A DNA stretch of 5,471 bases. Source: Syntrophaceae bacterium UBA4778 (lineage in GTDB: Bacteria > Desulfobacterota > Syntrophia > Syntrophales > UBA4778). The notes under the pieces were generated by a model. It was not told the origin of the DNA and searched no databases. It was given only the letters and a program-made list of their open reading frames with translations. Shown one piece after another: positions 1 through 5,452 of the stretch (position 1 is its first letter; each line of letters begins with the position of its first letter). The position numbers and the translations under genes are program-made. The stretch spans positions 1 through 5,471 of the forward strand of contig DHHG01000204.1 in assembly GCA_002403175.1 (NCBI GenBank). The letters run 5' to 3'.

Positions 1-19
1 TTTAGCTCGATCAGCTAAA
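1..19 (-). terminator. Possible operon-end hairpin downstream of the PhzF gene, cut by the window edge
   Basis: The first 19 bases form a perfect inverted repeat: arms TTTAGCT and AGCTAAA with a 5-base loop, CGATC. It lies 37 bases beyond the phzF stop in the direction of minus-strand transcription, where an operon terminator would be expected. Any T-tract would lie outside the window, so a terminator role is inferred. The low GC content of the stem makes it modest. Confidence 0.3.
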
Positions 20-56
20 GGACAGCGCTTTGAAAAGGCTTCATTGGCTGTTAATT

Positions 57-875
57 TCATTCCTTATTCCCTTGATTAATGGCCGCTTCTTTCAATTCAC
101 CCTGCATGATGGTCACAGCCTGTCCGCTCAAAAGGATCCGGTCTTCTGCCGTTTCCACCTTTATTACCCCGCCTCGAGCGGAAAGCTGGCAGGCAATCAT
201 GTCCTTCTTGCCAAGCTTCTTTTCCCAAAAAGGAGCCAGTGTGCAATGAGCCGATCCGGTTACGGGGTCCTCATTAACTCCAACCCCTGGAGCAAAAAAC
301 CTGGAAACAAAATCAAATTCATTGGATTTTGAACGGCTGGTTACAATAAAGCCGCGCGCAGGAATGGCTGCAAGCTTTGCATAATTCGGCTGCACCTCCC
401 TGACCATGCCCTCAGTTTCAACTTCGATCAGACAATCAAAACGGCTTTTTCCTACAAAGACCGGGGTCACATTCAGAGCATCGGCCAAGCCTTCCGGAGA
501 TTCAGCGGGTTCGGGTGATTCTGCCGGAAAATTCATTCGGATCCAATCCTGAGTTCTTTCCGCTGTAAGGAGACCGCTTTTCGTATGAAAACGTACCGAT
601 TCCTTCCTTTTTAGATGGCCCATTTCCCATAATATATGAGCCGACGCCAGAGTGGCATGTCCGCACAAGTCAACTTCGACCTTAGGAGTAAACCACCTGA
701 GGACAAAACCATCTTCCTGCCGGACAATAAAAGCCGTTTCGGAGAGATTCATTTCACGCGCTACATTCTGCATCCAATTATCGGACTTTTTCCCGGAGAG
801 TATACAAACAGCTGCAGGATTTCCTGAATAAGGCCGAGACGTAAATGCATCTATGATATAGACAGGTATATTCAT
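57..875 (-). CDS. PhzF family phenazine biosynthesis-like isomerase/epimerase
   Basis: This 272-residue protein has the usual length and motifs of the PhzF family, which shares the duplicated fold of diaminopimelate epimerase and is cytoplasmic. The N-terminus has the family signature (YIIDAFTSRPYSGNPAAVC). Glu46 in LSETAF matches the catalytic Glu of PhzF. DLCGHATLA (69-77) and NEDPVTGSAH (201-210) are the two conserved loops lining the active site. In PhzF itself the reaction is isomerisation of a dihydro-hydroxyanthranilate intermediate, but most family members lie outside phenazine pathways and their substrates are unknown. No other phenazine gene is present here, so phenazine synthesis should not be inferred. 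Start choice: two adjacent ATGs occur; GAGGAG is 3 bases from the first (878) and 6 from the second (875), so I chose the second. An in-frame ATG at 905 lies upstream of that ribosome-binding site and is unlikely. It is the last gene of the leftward cluster, 56 bases after the thioredoxin. Confidence 0.93.
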   Translation of the reverse strand: MNIPVYIIDAFTSRPYSGNPAAVCILSGKKSDNWMQNVAREMNLSETAFIVRQEDGFVLRWFTPKVEVDLCGHATLASAHILWEMGHLKRKESVRFHTKSGLLTAERTQDWIRMNFPAESPEPAESPEGLADALNVTPVFVGKSRFDCLIEVETEGMVREVQPNYAKLAAIPARGFIVTSRSKSNEFDFVSRFFAPGVGVNEDPVTGSAHCTLAPFWEKKLGKKDMIACQLSARGGVIKVETAEDRILLSGQAVTIMQGELKEAAINQGNKE

Positions 876-881
876 CATGTT

Positions 882-887
882 CTCCTC
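882..887 (-). promoter_or_regulatory. Ribosome-binding site of the PhzF gene
   Basis: The minus strand reads GAGGAG, 6 bases before the ATG at 875 and 3 bases before the ATG at 878. It excludes the longer reading frame that starts at 905, because the site would then lie inside the coding region. Confidence 0.75.
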
Positions 888-931
888 ACAAGCAATTAAC
901 AGCATTTTAGAGAATTTTCAAGAAATCCAGA

Positions 932-1381
932 TCAAAGGACGGAAAGAAGGGCTTTTTCAAGATCTGCCTTAGGAAGGACGCCAACCAATCGATTCAGCAC
1001 TTTTCCATTTTTTACAATAATGAGGGTAGGAACACCGTTCACTGCAAATTGTGAGGGAACGGTATGGTTTTGATCCACATCCAGCTTGGCAATGAGGACT
1101 CGCCCTGCATACTCCACAGCAAGCTGGTCAATAACCGGAGAGAGCTGACGGCAGTACGGACATCGGGGAGACCAGAACATCAGCAAAACAACGCCGGTAT
1201 GCTGCAGCACATCACTGCCGAAAGAGACATCCGTTACATGGAGAGGGCGAACCGTCTCTGATGTTAAAGGAAGCGGATGATGACAACGACCACAGCGGGG
1301 ATGCTGTTGAAGGCGGTTTCTGGGGATTTTGTTCTTGGCGCCACAGTTAGGGCAAGCGACAATAACGGTTTCCTGTTCCAT
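932..1381 (-). CDS. Thioredoxin family protein, Trx2/TrxC-like with N-terminal zinc-binding segment and CPYC active site
   Basis: The 149-residue protein has the architecture of thioredoxin 2 (TrxC): an N-terminal segment with two CxxC pairs (C10-P-N-C13 and C30-G-R-C33) expected to bind zinc, then a thioredoxin fold from about residue 45. The redox centre is W70-S-P-R-C74-P-Y-C77, followed by the cis-proline loop NGVPTLII (Pro118). Length and domain order match the TrxC family. The role is cytoplasmic thiol-disulfide exchange on protein substrates, normally recharged by thioredoxin reductase, which is not encoded here. The active site is unusual: thioredoxins normally have WCGPC, whereas this one has Arg before the first Cys and a Pro-Tyr dipeptide as in glutaredoxins. 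The start is fixed by an in-frame TAA six bases upstream. No Shine-Dalgarno sequence precedes the ATG, so translation may be weak, coupled, or from a leaderless transcript. It lies 58 bases after mutY and 56 before the PhzF gene. I am confident of the family and less so of the redox role. Confidence 0.9.
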   Translation of the reverse strand: MEQETVIVACPNCGAKNKIPRNRLQQHPRCGRCHHPLPLTSETVRPLHVTDVSFGSDVLQHTGVVLLMFWSPRCPYCRQLSPVIDQLAVEYAGRVLIAKLDVDQNHTVPSQFAVNGVPTLIIVKNGKVLNRLVGVLPKADLEKALLSVL

Positions 1382-1439
1382 AATTTACTATACAAAAAAA
1401 TCGGCCTGTAAATCTACTAATAATGAATTTACCGGTTTA

Positions 1440-2549
1440 TTAAAAAAGAACCTTTATCATTTTTTGGATTAAAGCGCGGTCGGCTTTTCCAAACGCATAA
1501 TGGTCCATTTCCAATAGCTTGATCCACCGATAGTTGATTTCAGGAGGAGGAGCAATTTTCGTTGAATCAAACGCGCAGAGGTATCCATGTAATTTCATAC
1601 GAAAATGCGTGAAAGTATGGGACACTCTGGTTATGGATTCAGATGATACGATTGATCTGCCCGTTTCGATTCGAACCAGCCTCCCGACGCAACTCTCAAG
1701 CGACTCCTGATCGGAACGAAACCCACCCGGCAATCTCCAGAGTCCTGCCAATAGGCCCTTGCCTGACCGTTGTACAATCAGAAAGCGTTTCCTACGATCC
1801 AGAATCATTCCGCCGATCGCATGCTTTAGCGGTAATGGTTTTTTAGCTGTCAGGACGGGGAGGCTGCATTCCAGGCCCACCGCTTTGGCCCTGCAGCTTT
1901 CTTTCAACGGGCATTCCTGGCACCTCGGCAATCCGGGAATACAGATAGATGCGCCCAAATCCATCAAGGCCTGATTGAAATCACCGGGGTTTTTGTCGGG
2001 TACAAGCAGATCTGTATACGAATCTATTTCATTCCGAGCAGCGGTTTCCTGGACGGGAACTCTGATGGCAAGGAGGCGGGAAATCACCCTCCTTGCATTG
2101 CCGTCACACGCCGGCAATCTCTTCCTGAAGGCAATGCTTAGAACAGCGCCGGCCGTATAGGAACCGATACCGGGAAGCGACAAGGCCTGCTCGAGCGTAT
2201 CCGGAAAAGCGCCGGCATACTTTTCCACGATGATTTTAGCCGCAGCGTGCAGATTGCGGACCCTCGCATAGTAGCCTAAATTTTCCCAGGCCTTCATGAC
2301 ATCATCGAGCCTGGATTCAGACAGACTGTGAATATCCGGGAATCGCTCGATAAAATGCAAATAATAGGGAATGACGGTTTCGACCTGGGTTTGCTGAAGC
2401 ATGATCTCGGAAACCCAGATCCGGTAGGGATCCGTTGTTTTCCGCCAGGGAAGGTCTCTCTTATTTTTTTTATACCAGGCGAGCAACTTTCTTCGGACAG
2501 CAGACTCTGTTTCCGTAAGAGCAAGGCGCCGTTCCATATTTCGCGGCAT
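1440..2549 (-). CDS. mutY: A/G-specific adenine glycosylase MutY
   Basis: MutY removes adenine mispaired with 8-oxoguanine in DNA, starting base excision repair. The 369-residue length is normal. The N-terminal glycosylase domain (about 15-225) shows WVSEIMLQQTQV with catalytic Glu48, ENLGYYARVRNLH (89-101), the helix-hairpin-helix LPGIGSYTAGAV (125-136) and catalytic Asp149 in DGNARR. Tyr131 matches the active-site Tyr of Geobacillus MutY. The [4Fe-4S] ligands are C203-x6-C210-x2-C213-x5-C219. The C-terminal Nudix-like domain (about 243-369) recognises 8-oxoguanine; it has GLWRLPGG and HTFTHF, the latter carrying the conserved F-S-H loop as Phe-Thr-His (313-315). The Nudix box is degenerate, as expected for a non-hydrolysing domain. 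The ATG at 2549 is one base after the stop of the upstream gene (TAACATG). A GAGGA lies 12 bases upstream, which is rather far, so translational coupling is likely. A second ATG four codons in has no ribosome-binding site of its own. All catalytic residues are present and I see no damage. Confidence 0.97.
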   Translation of the reverse strand: MPRNMERRLALTETESAVRRKLLAWYKKNKRDLPWRKTTDPYRIWVSEIMLQQTQVETVIPYYLHFIERFPDIHSLSESRLDDVMKAWENLGYYARVRNLHAAAKIIVEKYAGAFPDTLEQALSLPGIGSYTAGAVLSIAFRKRLPACDGNARRVISRLLAIRVPVQETAARNEIDSYTDLLVPDKNPGDFNQALMDLGASICIPGLPRCQECPLKESCRAKAVGLECSLPVLTAKKPLPLKHAIGGMILDRRKRFLIVQRSGKGLLAGLWRLPGGFRSDQESLESCVGRLVRIETGRSIVSSESITRVSHTFTHFRMKLHGYLCAFDSTKIAPPPEINYRWIKLLEMDHYAFGKADRALIQKMIKVLF

Positions 2550-2550
2550 G

Positions 2551-3498
2551 TTAAACGTGATTCCTCAACTGGAGTTCAACCGGATGCGGATTCAGATACA
2601 CCTGATGTTTGAGATAGGGCTGATCGTATTTGCGGACGTAATGATTCATCAGCGTAATGGGAACAATGAGCGGATAAATGCCGCGGCTGTATAGATCAAT
2701 GATATCCAGCAATTCTTTTTTCTCATCCGACGAAAGATCATTTTTAAAATACCCCATTATATGATGGAGTACATTGGCATTTTTCCTGACGGTAGACTTG
2801 AGGGCAAGCGCCTCAAGAAACAAGGCCTGGTATTTATCATAAAGTTCGTTCAGGTTGAAGGTTCTTGCTTCCGCAACCAATCGGCCCAGCAAGCGATAAT
2901 GTTTTTCGCTGTGGGAAAGCAGCGTGAGCTTATGAACCGTATGGAATTCGATTAGTTTTTGAATAGTCTTTTCCCCGGAAAGACATTCCCGCCAGCGGCG
3001 CATTTCGAATACGCGCTCAATAAAGTTTTCACGCAGGGCCGGATCGTGAAGTCTTCCCTCATCCTCAACAGGAATAAGGGGAAAGTGCTGCATAAAAATT
3101 CTGGCAAAGAATCCGACTCCTTTTTTGATTGGCGGACCTTTTTCAGAATAGACCTTAACACGTTCCATGCCGCTGGATGGGGAACGGCTTTTGAAAATGA
3201 AGCCACTCAACCCCTCACCTTCCAGTTCCTTTACCCGCTGTCGCGCCCATAAAGACATGCGTTCGGATAAATCCTGACCGGTTTTGATCGTAACCAATCT
3301 GGGATTTTCCGGATCTCCGACCAGGCGCATCGCCTCCCGTGGGACACCAAGGCCAAGCTCAAATTCGGGGCAAACCGGTACAAACTCCACATATTTACCT
3401 AAAGTGTCCTTTAAAAAAGGATCGAGCTTGTGACCTCCGTCATAGCGCACCTCTTCGCCCAGAAGACAGGAACTGATACCGAGTTTTATGCTTTCCAT
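2551..3498 (-). CDS. DUF523-DUF1722 fusion protein (YbgA/RudS-like, putative tRNA 4-thiouridine desulfidase)
   Basis: This 315-residue protein joins an N-terminal DUF523 domain (about 4-145) to a C-terminal DUF1722 domain (about 185-310). DUF523 signatures are ISSCLLGEEVRYDGGHK (8-24), FVPVCPE (39-45) and KSRSPSSGMERVKVY (103-117). DUF1722 signatures are FHTVHKLTLLSHSEKHY (185-201) and the C-terminal YLNPHP...LRNHV. DUF523 alone is the thiouracil desulfurase TudS, an enzyme with a [4Fe-4S] cluster held by three cysteines. The DUF523-DUF1722 fusion has been reported as RudS, which removes sulfur from 4-thiouridine in tRNA. By that analogy this would be a cytoplasmic RNA desulfidase. Cys11 and Cys43 are in place, but the third expected cysteine (SPSCG) is Ser109 (codon AGC, 3172-3174). 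The only other cysteine is Cys172, in the linker. Start: the ATG at 3498 has AAGGTG 8 bases upstream; the longer frame from 3555 has no comparable site. It is first gene of the leftward operon. Domains are certain, activity is not. Confidence 0.9.
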   Translation of the reverse strand: MESIKLGISSCLLGEEVRYDGGHKLDPFLKDTLGKYVEFVPVCPEFELGLGVPREAMRLVGDPENPRLVTIKTGQDLSERMSLWARQRVKELEGEGLSGFIFKSRSPSSGMERVKVYSEKGPPIKKGVGFFARIFMQHFPLIPVEDEGRLHDPALRENFIERVFEMRRWRECLSGEKTIQKLIEFHTVHKLTLLSHSEKHYRLLGRLVAEARTFNLNELYDKYQALFLEALALKSTVRKNANVLHHIMGYFKNDLSSDEKKELLDIIDLYSRGIYPLIVPITLMNHYVRKYDQPYLKHQVYLNPHPVELQLRNHV

Positions 3499-3506
3499 AT
3501 AGGTAT

Positions 3507-3512
3507 CACCTT
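3507..3512 (-). promoter_or_regulatory. Ribosome-binding site of the DUF523-DUF1722 gene
   Basis: The minus strand reads AAGGTG, 8 bases before the ATG at 3498. It supports a 315-residue product rather than the 334-residue frame beginning at 3555. Confidence 0.7.
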
Positions 3513-3525
3513 TAGTTTGTCTTGA

Positions 3526-3555
3526 TTTATACCTTTCTGAACCGGCAGAGGGCAA
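3526..3555 (-). promoter_or_regulatory. Alternative proximal promoter for the leftward operon
   Basis: On the minus strand TTGCCC (3550-3555) and TATAAA (3526-3531) are separated by 18 bases. Transcription would start near 3519, giving a leader of about 20 bases. Both boxes match the sigma70 consensus moderately, and the -35 less well than in the distal promoter at 3600-3627. It may be a second start site or chance. Confidence 0.35.
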
Positions 3556-3599
3556 ATCATGTCTTCCTTAACAATCGAAGATTCCTCGGCGAGTCTTCA

Positions 3600-3627
3600 A
3601 TTATAACGAATTCCGGTTCGGTTTCAA
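3600..3627 (-). promoter_or_regulatory. Sigma70-like promoter of the leftward operon
   Basis: The minus strand has TTGAAA (3622-3627), a 16-base spacer and a perfect TATAAT (3600-3605). The predicted start is near 3593, leaving a leader of about 95 bases before the ATG at 3498. This is the best consensus promoter in the window and points away from hcp. It would drive the DUF523-DUF1722 gene, mutY and probably the two genes beyond. The near-consensus boxes suggest basal expression without an activator. Confidence 0.6.
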
Positions 3628-3640
3628 CGAGATTATCTGG

Positions 3641-3652
3641 ACGCCATGGCGT
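3641..3652. repeat. 12-bp perfect palindrome between the divergent promoters
   Basis: ACGCCATGGCGT is its own reverse complement, with no spacer. It lies 14 bases upstream of the -35 box of the leftward promoter and about 30 bases upstream of the TTGAC-N4-GTCAA site. It could be a binding site for a dimeric regulator acting on either gene, but I recognise no regulator consensus and chance is possible. Confidence 0.5.
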
Positions 3653-3681
3653 TATTCAGTTATATCTTTTCCCATCTAATT

Positions 3682-3695
3682 TTGACTTATGTCAA
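3682..3695 (+). promoter_or_regulatory. HcpR/FNR-family operator upstream of hcp
   Basis: TTGACTTATGTCAA is a perfect TTGAC-N4-GTCAA inverted repeat. FNR sites are TTGAT-N4-ATCAA, while the C/G variant is what comparative genomics described for HcpR, the CRP/FNR-type regulator of hcp in anaerobes. The centre lies between 3688 and 3689, about 41.5 bases upstream of the transcription start predicted from the -10 box at 3718-3723, the classic class II activator position. The regulator gene itself is not in the window. Confidence 0.8.
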
Positions 3696-3717
3696 TGTTT
3701 TCCGGAATTCGAACGAT

Positions 3718-3723
3718 TATAGT
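3718..3723 (+). promoter_or_regulatory. Predicted -10 box of the hcp promoter
   Basis: TATAGT matches the sigma70 -10 consensus at five of six positions. Seventeen bases upstream the -35 position reads ATGTTT, a poor match, as expected for an activator-dependent promoter. A start near 3730 would give a leader of about 25 bases that includes the AGGAG ribosome-binding site. Confidence 0.55.
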
Positions 3724-3744
3724 AGAGCAACATTCAAGACAGAA

Positions 3745-3749
3745 AGGAG
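3745..3749 (+). promoter_or_regulatory. hcp: Ribosome-binding site of hcp
   Basis: AGGAG sits 5 bases before the ATG at 3755. It shows that translation begins at MFCYQC and not at the in-frame ATG at 3689, which lies inside the operator and upstream of the predicted transcription start. Confidence 0.85.
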
Positions 3750-3754
3750 ACTGT

Positions 3755-5371
3755 ATGTTTTGTTACCAGTGCGAACAGAGCGCAAAGGGTGAGGGTTGCT
3801 CCAAGGTTGGCGTCTGCGGAAAGCAGCCCGATGTTGCAGCATTACAGGATTTGTTGATTAAAAAACTGATCGACTTATCTCAGCTTGCAATCAATGGAAG
3901 ACAGGTCGGTTCGGACGATCCCGGAACGGAGAAGCTTTTTTATGACAGCTTGTTTGCTACGCTGACCAATGTCAATTTCGATGCCGAAAAAATCATAGAA
4001 GTGATACGGAAGGTAGCTGAATGCGAGTATGATTTGAGGATAAAACTTTCAGAAGCCGGAATCCCAATTGATTCCGGAATTCAAGCCGTATCCTTCGAAC
4101 GCGAAGACCTGATAGCAGAGGGCGAACGCTCCGGCCTAAAAACCTATCCGGCAGCAAATGAGGATATTCTCTCACTGAAGCATATTCTTTTGTTCGGCAT
4201 TAAAGGAATAGCCGCTTATGCCGCTCATGCGACCTCGCTGGGGCAAACGGATAAAGCCGTTTACCATTTTATTCAAGACGGTCTGGCCGCTATTGCAAAT
4301 GCAGGAATCTCCATGGATGACCTGGTCGGTCTGGTTCTGCAATGCGGTACTATGAACCTGAGGGCGATGGAACTGTTGGATGAAGCTCACACGCAAACAT
4401 ACGGTCATCCGGTCCCAACCAGCGTTCCGCTCGGGACAAGGCCGGGCAAGGCCATTCTGATATCCGGCCACGATCTGAAGGATCTGGAGGCTCTCCTTAT
4501 CCAGACGGAAGGAAAGGGCATCGATGTCTATACGCATGGCGAGATGCTCCCCGCGCATGCCTATCCGAAACTGAAGAAGTATACTCATCTGTATGGACAT
4601 CACGGGACTGCCTGGCAGAATCAGGCCAAGGAATTTGCCGCTTTTCCGGGAGCCATTCTGATGACAACCAACTGTATTCAAAGACCGTCAGACATTTATT
4701 CAAACCAGATATTTACAACCGGTCCGGTTGGATGGCCCGGTGTTCCCCATGTCTCCAGTGATGATTTTTCGCTTGTAATCAACAAAGCGCTGGAACTTTC
4801 CGGTTTTTCAGAATCTTCTTCCAAGGGCGAGGTCCTGACCGGCTTTGCCAGAAATGCGGTTCTTGGGGTCGCCGATAAAGTAATCGAAGCGGTCAAGACG
4901 GGTAAAATCAGACATTTCTTCCTGGTAGCAGGCTGTGATGGCGCGAAGCCGGGACGCAATTACTATACTGAGTTTGTAGAAAAGGTCCCCCAAGATTGTG
5001 TCATTCTGACACTTGCCTGCGGCAAGTTCCGGTTTTTCGATAAGAAGCTTGGCGATATCGGCGGGATTCCGCGTCTTCTGGATATCGGTCAGTGCAATGA
5101 TGCCTATTCGGCATTTCAGATTGCAATTGCTTTATCAAAAGCATTCAATGTAGGCGTCAATGACCTACCGCTTTCCATGATCCTTTCCTGGTACGAGCAA
5201 AAGGCCGTTTCAATACTTCTGACCCTGCTCGCTCTCGGAATAAAGGATATCCGCCTCGGTCCGTCTTTGCCGGCCTTTATTACTCCGAATGTGCTGGGAT
5301 TCCTGGTCGAAAAATTCAATATCAAACCAATAACGACACCCGATGAAGACTTAAAGGCTATACTGAAATAG
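3755..5371 (+). CDS. hcp: Hydroxylamine reductase / hybrid-cluster protein (Hcp, class I)
   Basis: Hcp carries a hybrid [4Fe-2S-2O] cluster plus a conventional [4Fe-4S] cluster. It reduces hydroxylamine in vitro and acts as a nitric oxide reductase in E. coli, protecting against nitrosative stress in the cytoplasm. The 538 residues fit class I, the type of strict anaerobes. The N-terminal ligands are Cys3, Cys6, Cys15 and Cys21 (C-x2-C-x8-C-x5-C), exactly the Desulfovibrio arrangement and without the class II insertion. By comparison with Desulfovibrio, all seven hybrid-cluster ligands are present: His239 (SGHD), Glu263 (HGEM), Cys307 (TTNC), Cys394 (VAGC, the persulfide cysteine), Cys422 (LACGKFRF), Cys447 (GQCNDAYSA) and Glu481 (WYEQKAV). 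The start at 3755 has AGGAG 5 bases upstream, and the family begins at this Met-Phe-Cys. A frame extending to 3689 adds 22 non-family residues and is rejected. No hcr reductase gene follows within the window; a terminator does, so it is probably monocistronic. The HcpR-type site upstream suggests induction by NO or nitrite stress. Confidence 0.98.
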   Translation: MFCYQCEQSAKGEGCSKVGVCGKQPDVAALQDLLIKKLIDLSQLAINGRQVGSDDPGTEKLFYDSLFATLTNVNFDAEKIIEVIRKVAECEYDLRIKLSEAGIPIDSGIQAVSFEREDLIAEGERSGLKTYPAANEDILSLKHILLFGIKGIAAYAAHATSLGQTDKAVYHFIQDGLAAIANAGISMDDLVGLVLQCGTMNLRAMELLDEAHTQTYGHPVPTSVPLGTRPGKAILISGHDLKDLEALLIQTEGKGIDVYTHGEMLPAHAYPKLKKYTHLYGHHGTAWQNQAKEFAAFPGAILMTTNCIQRPSDIYSNQIFTTGPVGWPGVPHVSSDDFSLVINKALELSGFSESSSKGEVLTGFARNAVLGVADKVIEAVKTGKIRHFFLVAGCDGAKPGRNYYTEFVEKVPQDCVILTLACGKFRFFDKKLGDIGGIPRLLDIGQCNDAYSAFQIAIALSKAFNVGVNDLPLSMILSWYEQKAVSILLTLLALGIKDIRLGPSLPAFITPNVLGFLVEKFNIKPITTPDEDLKAILK

Positions 5372-5385
5372 GCCTGAAAAAAGTC

Positions 5386-5409
5386 TCTCTAAATCCCTTC
5401 TTTTAGAGG
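5386..5409 (+). other. Small stem-loop after the hcp stop codon
   Basis: CTCTAAA (5387-5393) pairs with TTTAGAG (5402-5408) around an 8-base loop, and one more G-T pair can close the base. It begins 15 bases after the stop and ends 7 bases before the main terminator hairpin. With no T-tract of its own it is more likely an mRNA 3'-end structure than a terminator. Confidence 0.45.
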
Positions 5410-5416
5410 TCACATG

Positions 5417-5452
5417 AAAAAAGCCCCATTCATTTAGAACGGGGCTTTTTTT
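5417..5452 (+). terminator. Intrinsic terminator of hcp, possibly bidirectional
   Basis: AAAAAAGCCCC (5417-5427) pairs with GGGGCTTTTTT (5441-5451) around a 13-base loop, and seven T residues (5446-5452) follow the GC-rich part. The flanking A-run provides a T-tract on the opposite strand too, so it could also stop a converging leftward transcript from beyond the window. It lies 46 bases after the hcp stop. Confidence 0.9.

Noticed and set aside
1..56. The left edge (TTTAGCTCGATCAGCTAAAG) resembles the D-arm of a tRNA.
   Set aside because: No TTC-containing T-arm or matching anticodon and acceptor stems follow; the hairpin is better read as a possible terminator.
57..875. A phenazine biosynthesis locus, suggested by the PhzF-family gene.
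   Set aside because: No other phz gene is present, and most PhzF-family proteins are unrelated to phenazine production.
1394..1437. Possible minus-strand terminator between mutY and the thioredoxin gene: GTAAAT/ATTTAC stem and a run of seven T.
   Set aside because: The stem is short and AT-rich with a mismatch, and the T-run begins four bases after it. It is too weak to call, though it leaves open whether trx and phzF are fully co-transcribed with mutY.
3499..3555. In-frame 19-residue extension of the DUF523-DUF1722 protein.
   Set aside because: It has no family similarity, and the AAGGTG ribosome-binding site for the ATG at 3498 would lie inside it.
3522..3722. A 66-codon plus-strand open frame across the divergent intergenic region.
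   Set aside because: It overlaps two promoters and the operator, has no ribosome-binding site, and its product has no recognisable features.
3689..3754. In-frame 22-residue N-terminal extension of Hcp starting at the ATG at 3689.
   Set aside because: That ATG is inside the HcpR-type operator and upstream of the predicted transcription start. The Met at 3755 has a good AGGAG and begins the family's own MFC sequence.
4172..4681. A 169-codon minus-strand open frame opposite hcp.
   Set aside because: It is antisense to well-conserved hcp codons, including cluster-ligand residues, has no ribosome-binding site and gives no recognisable protein.
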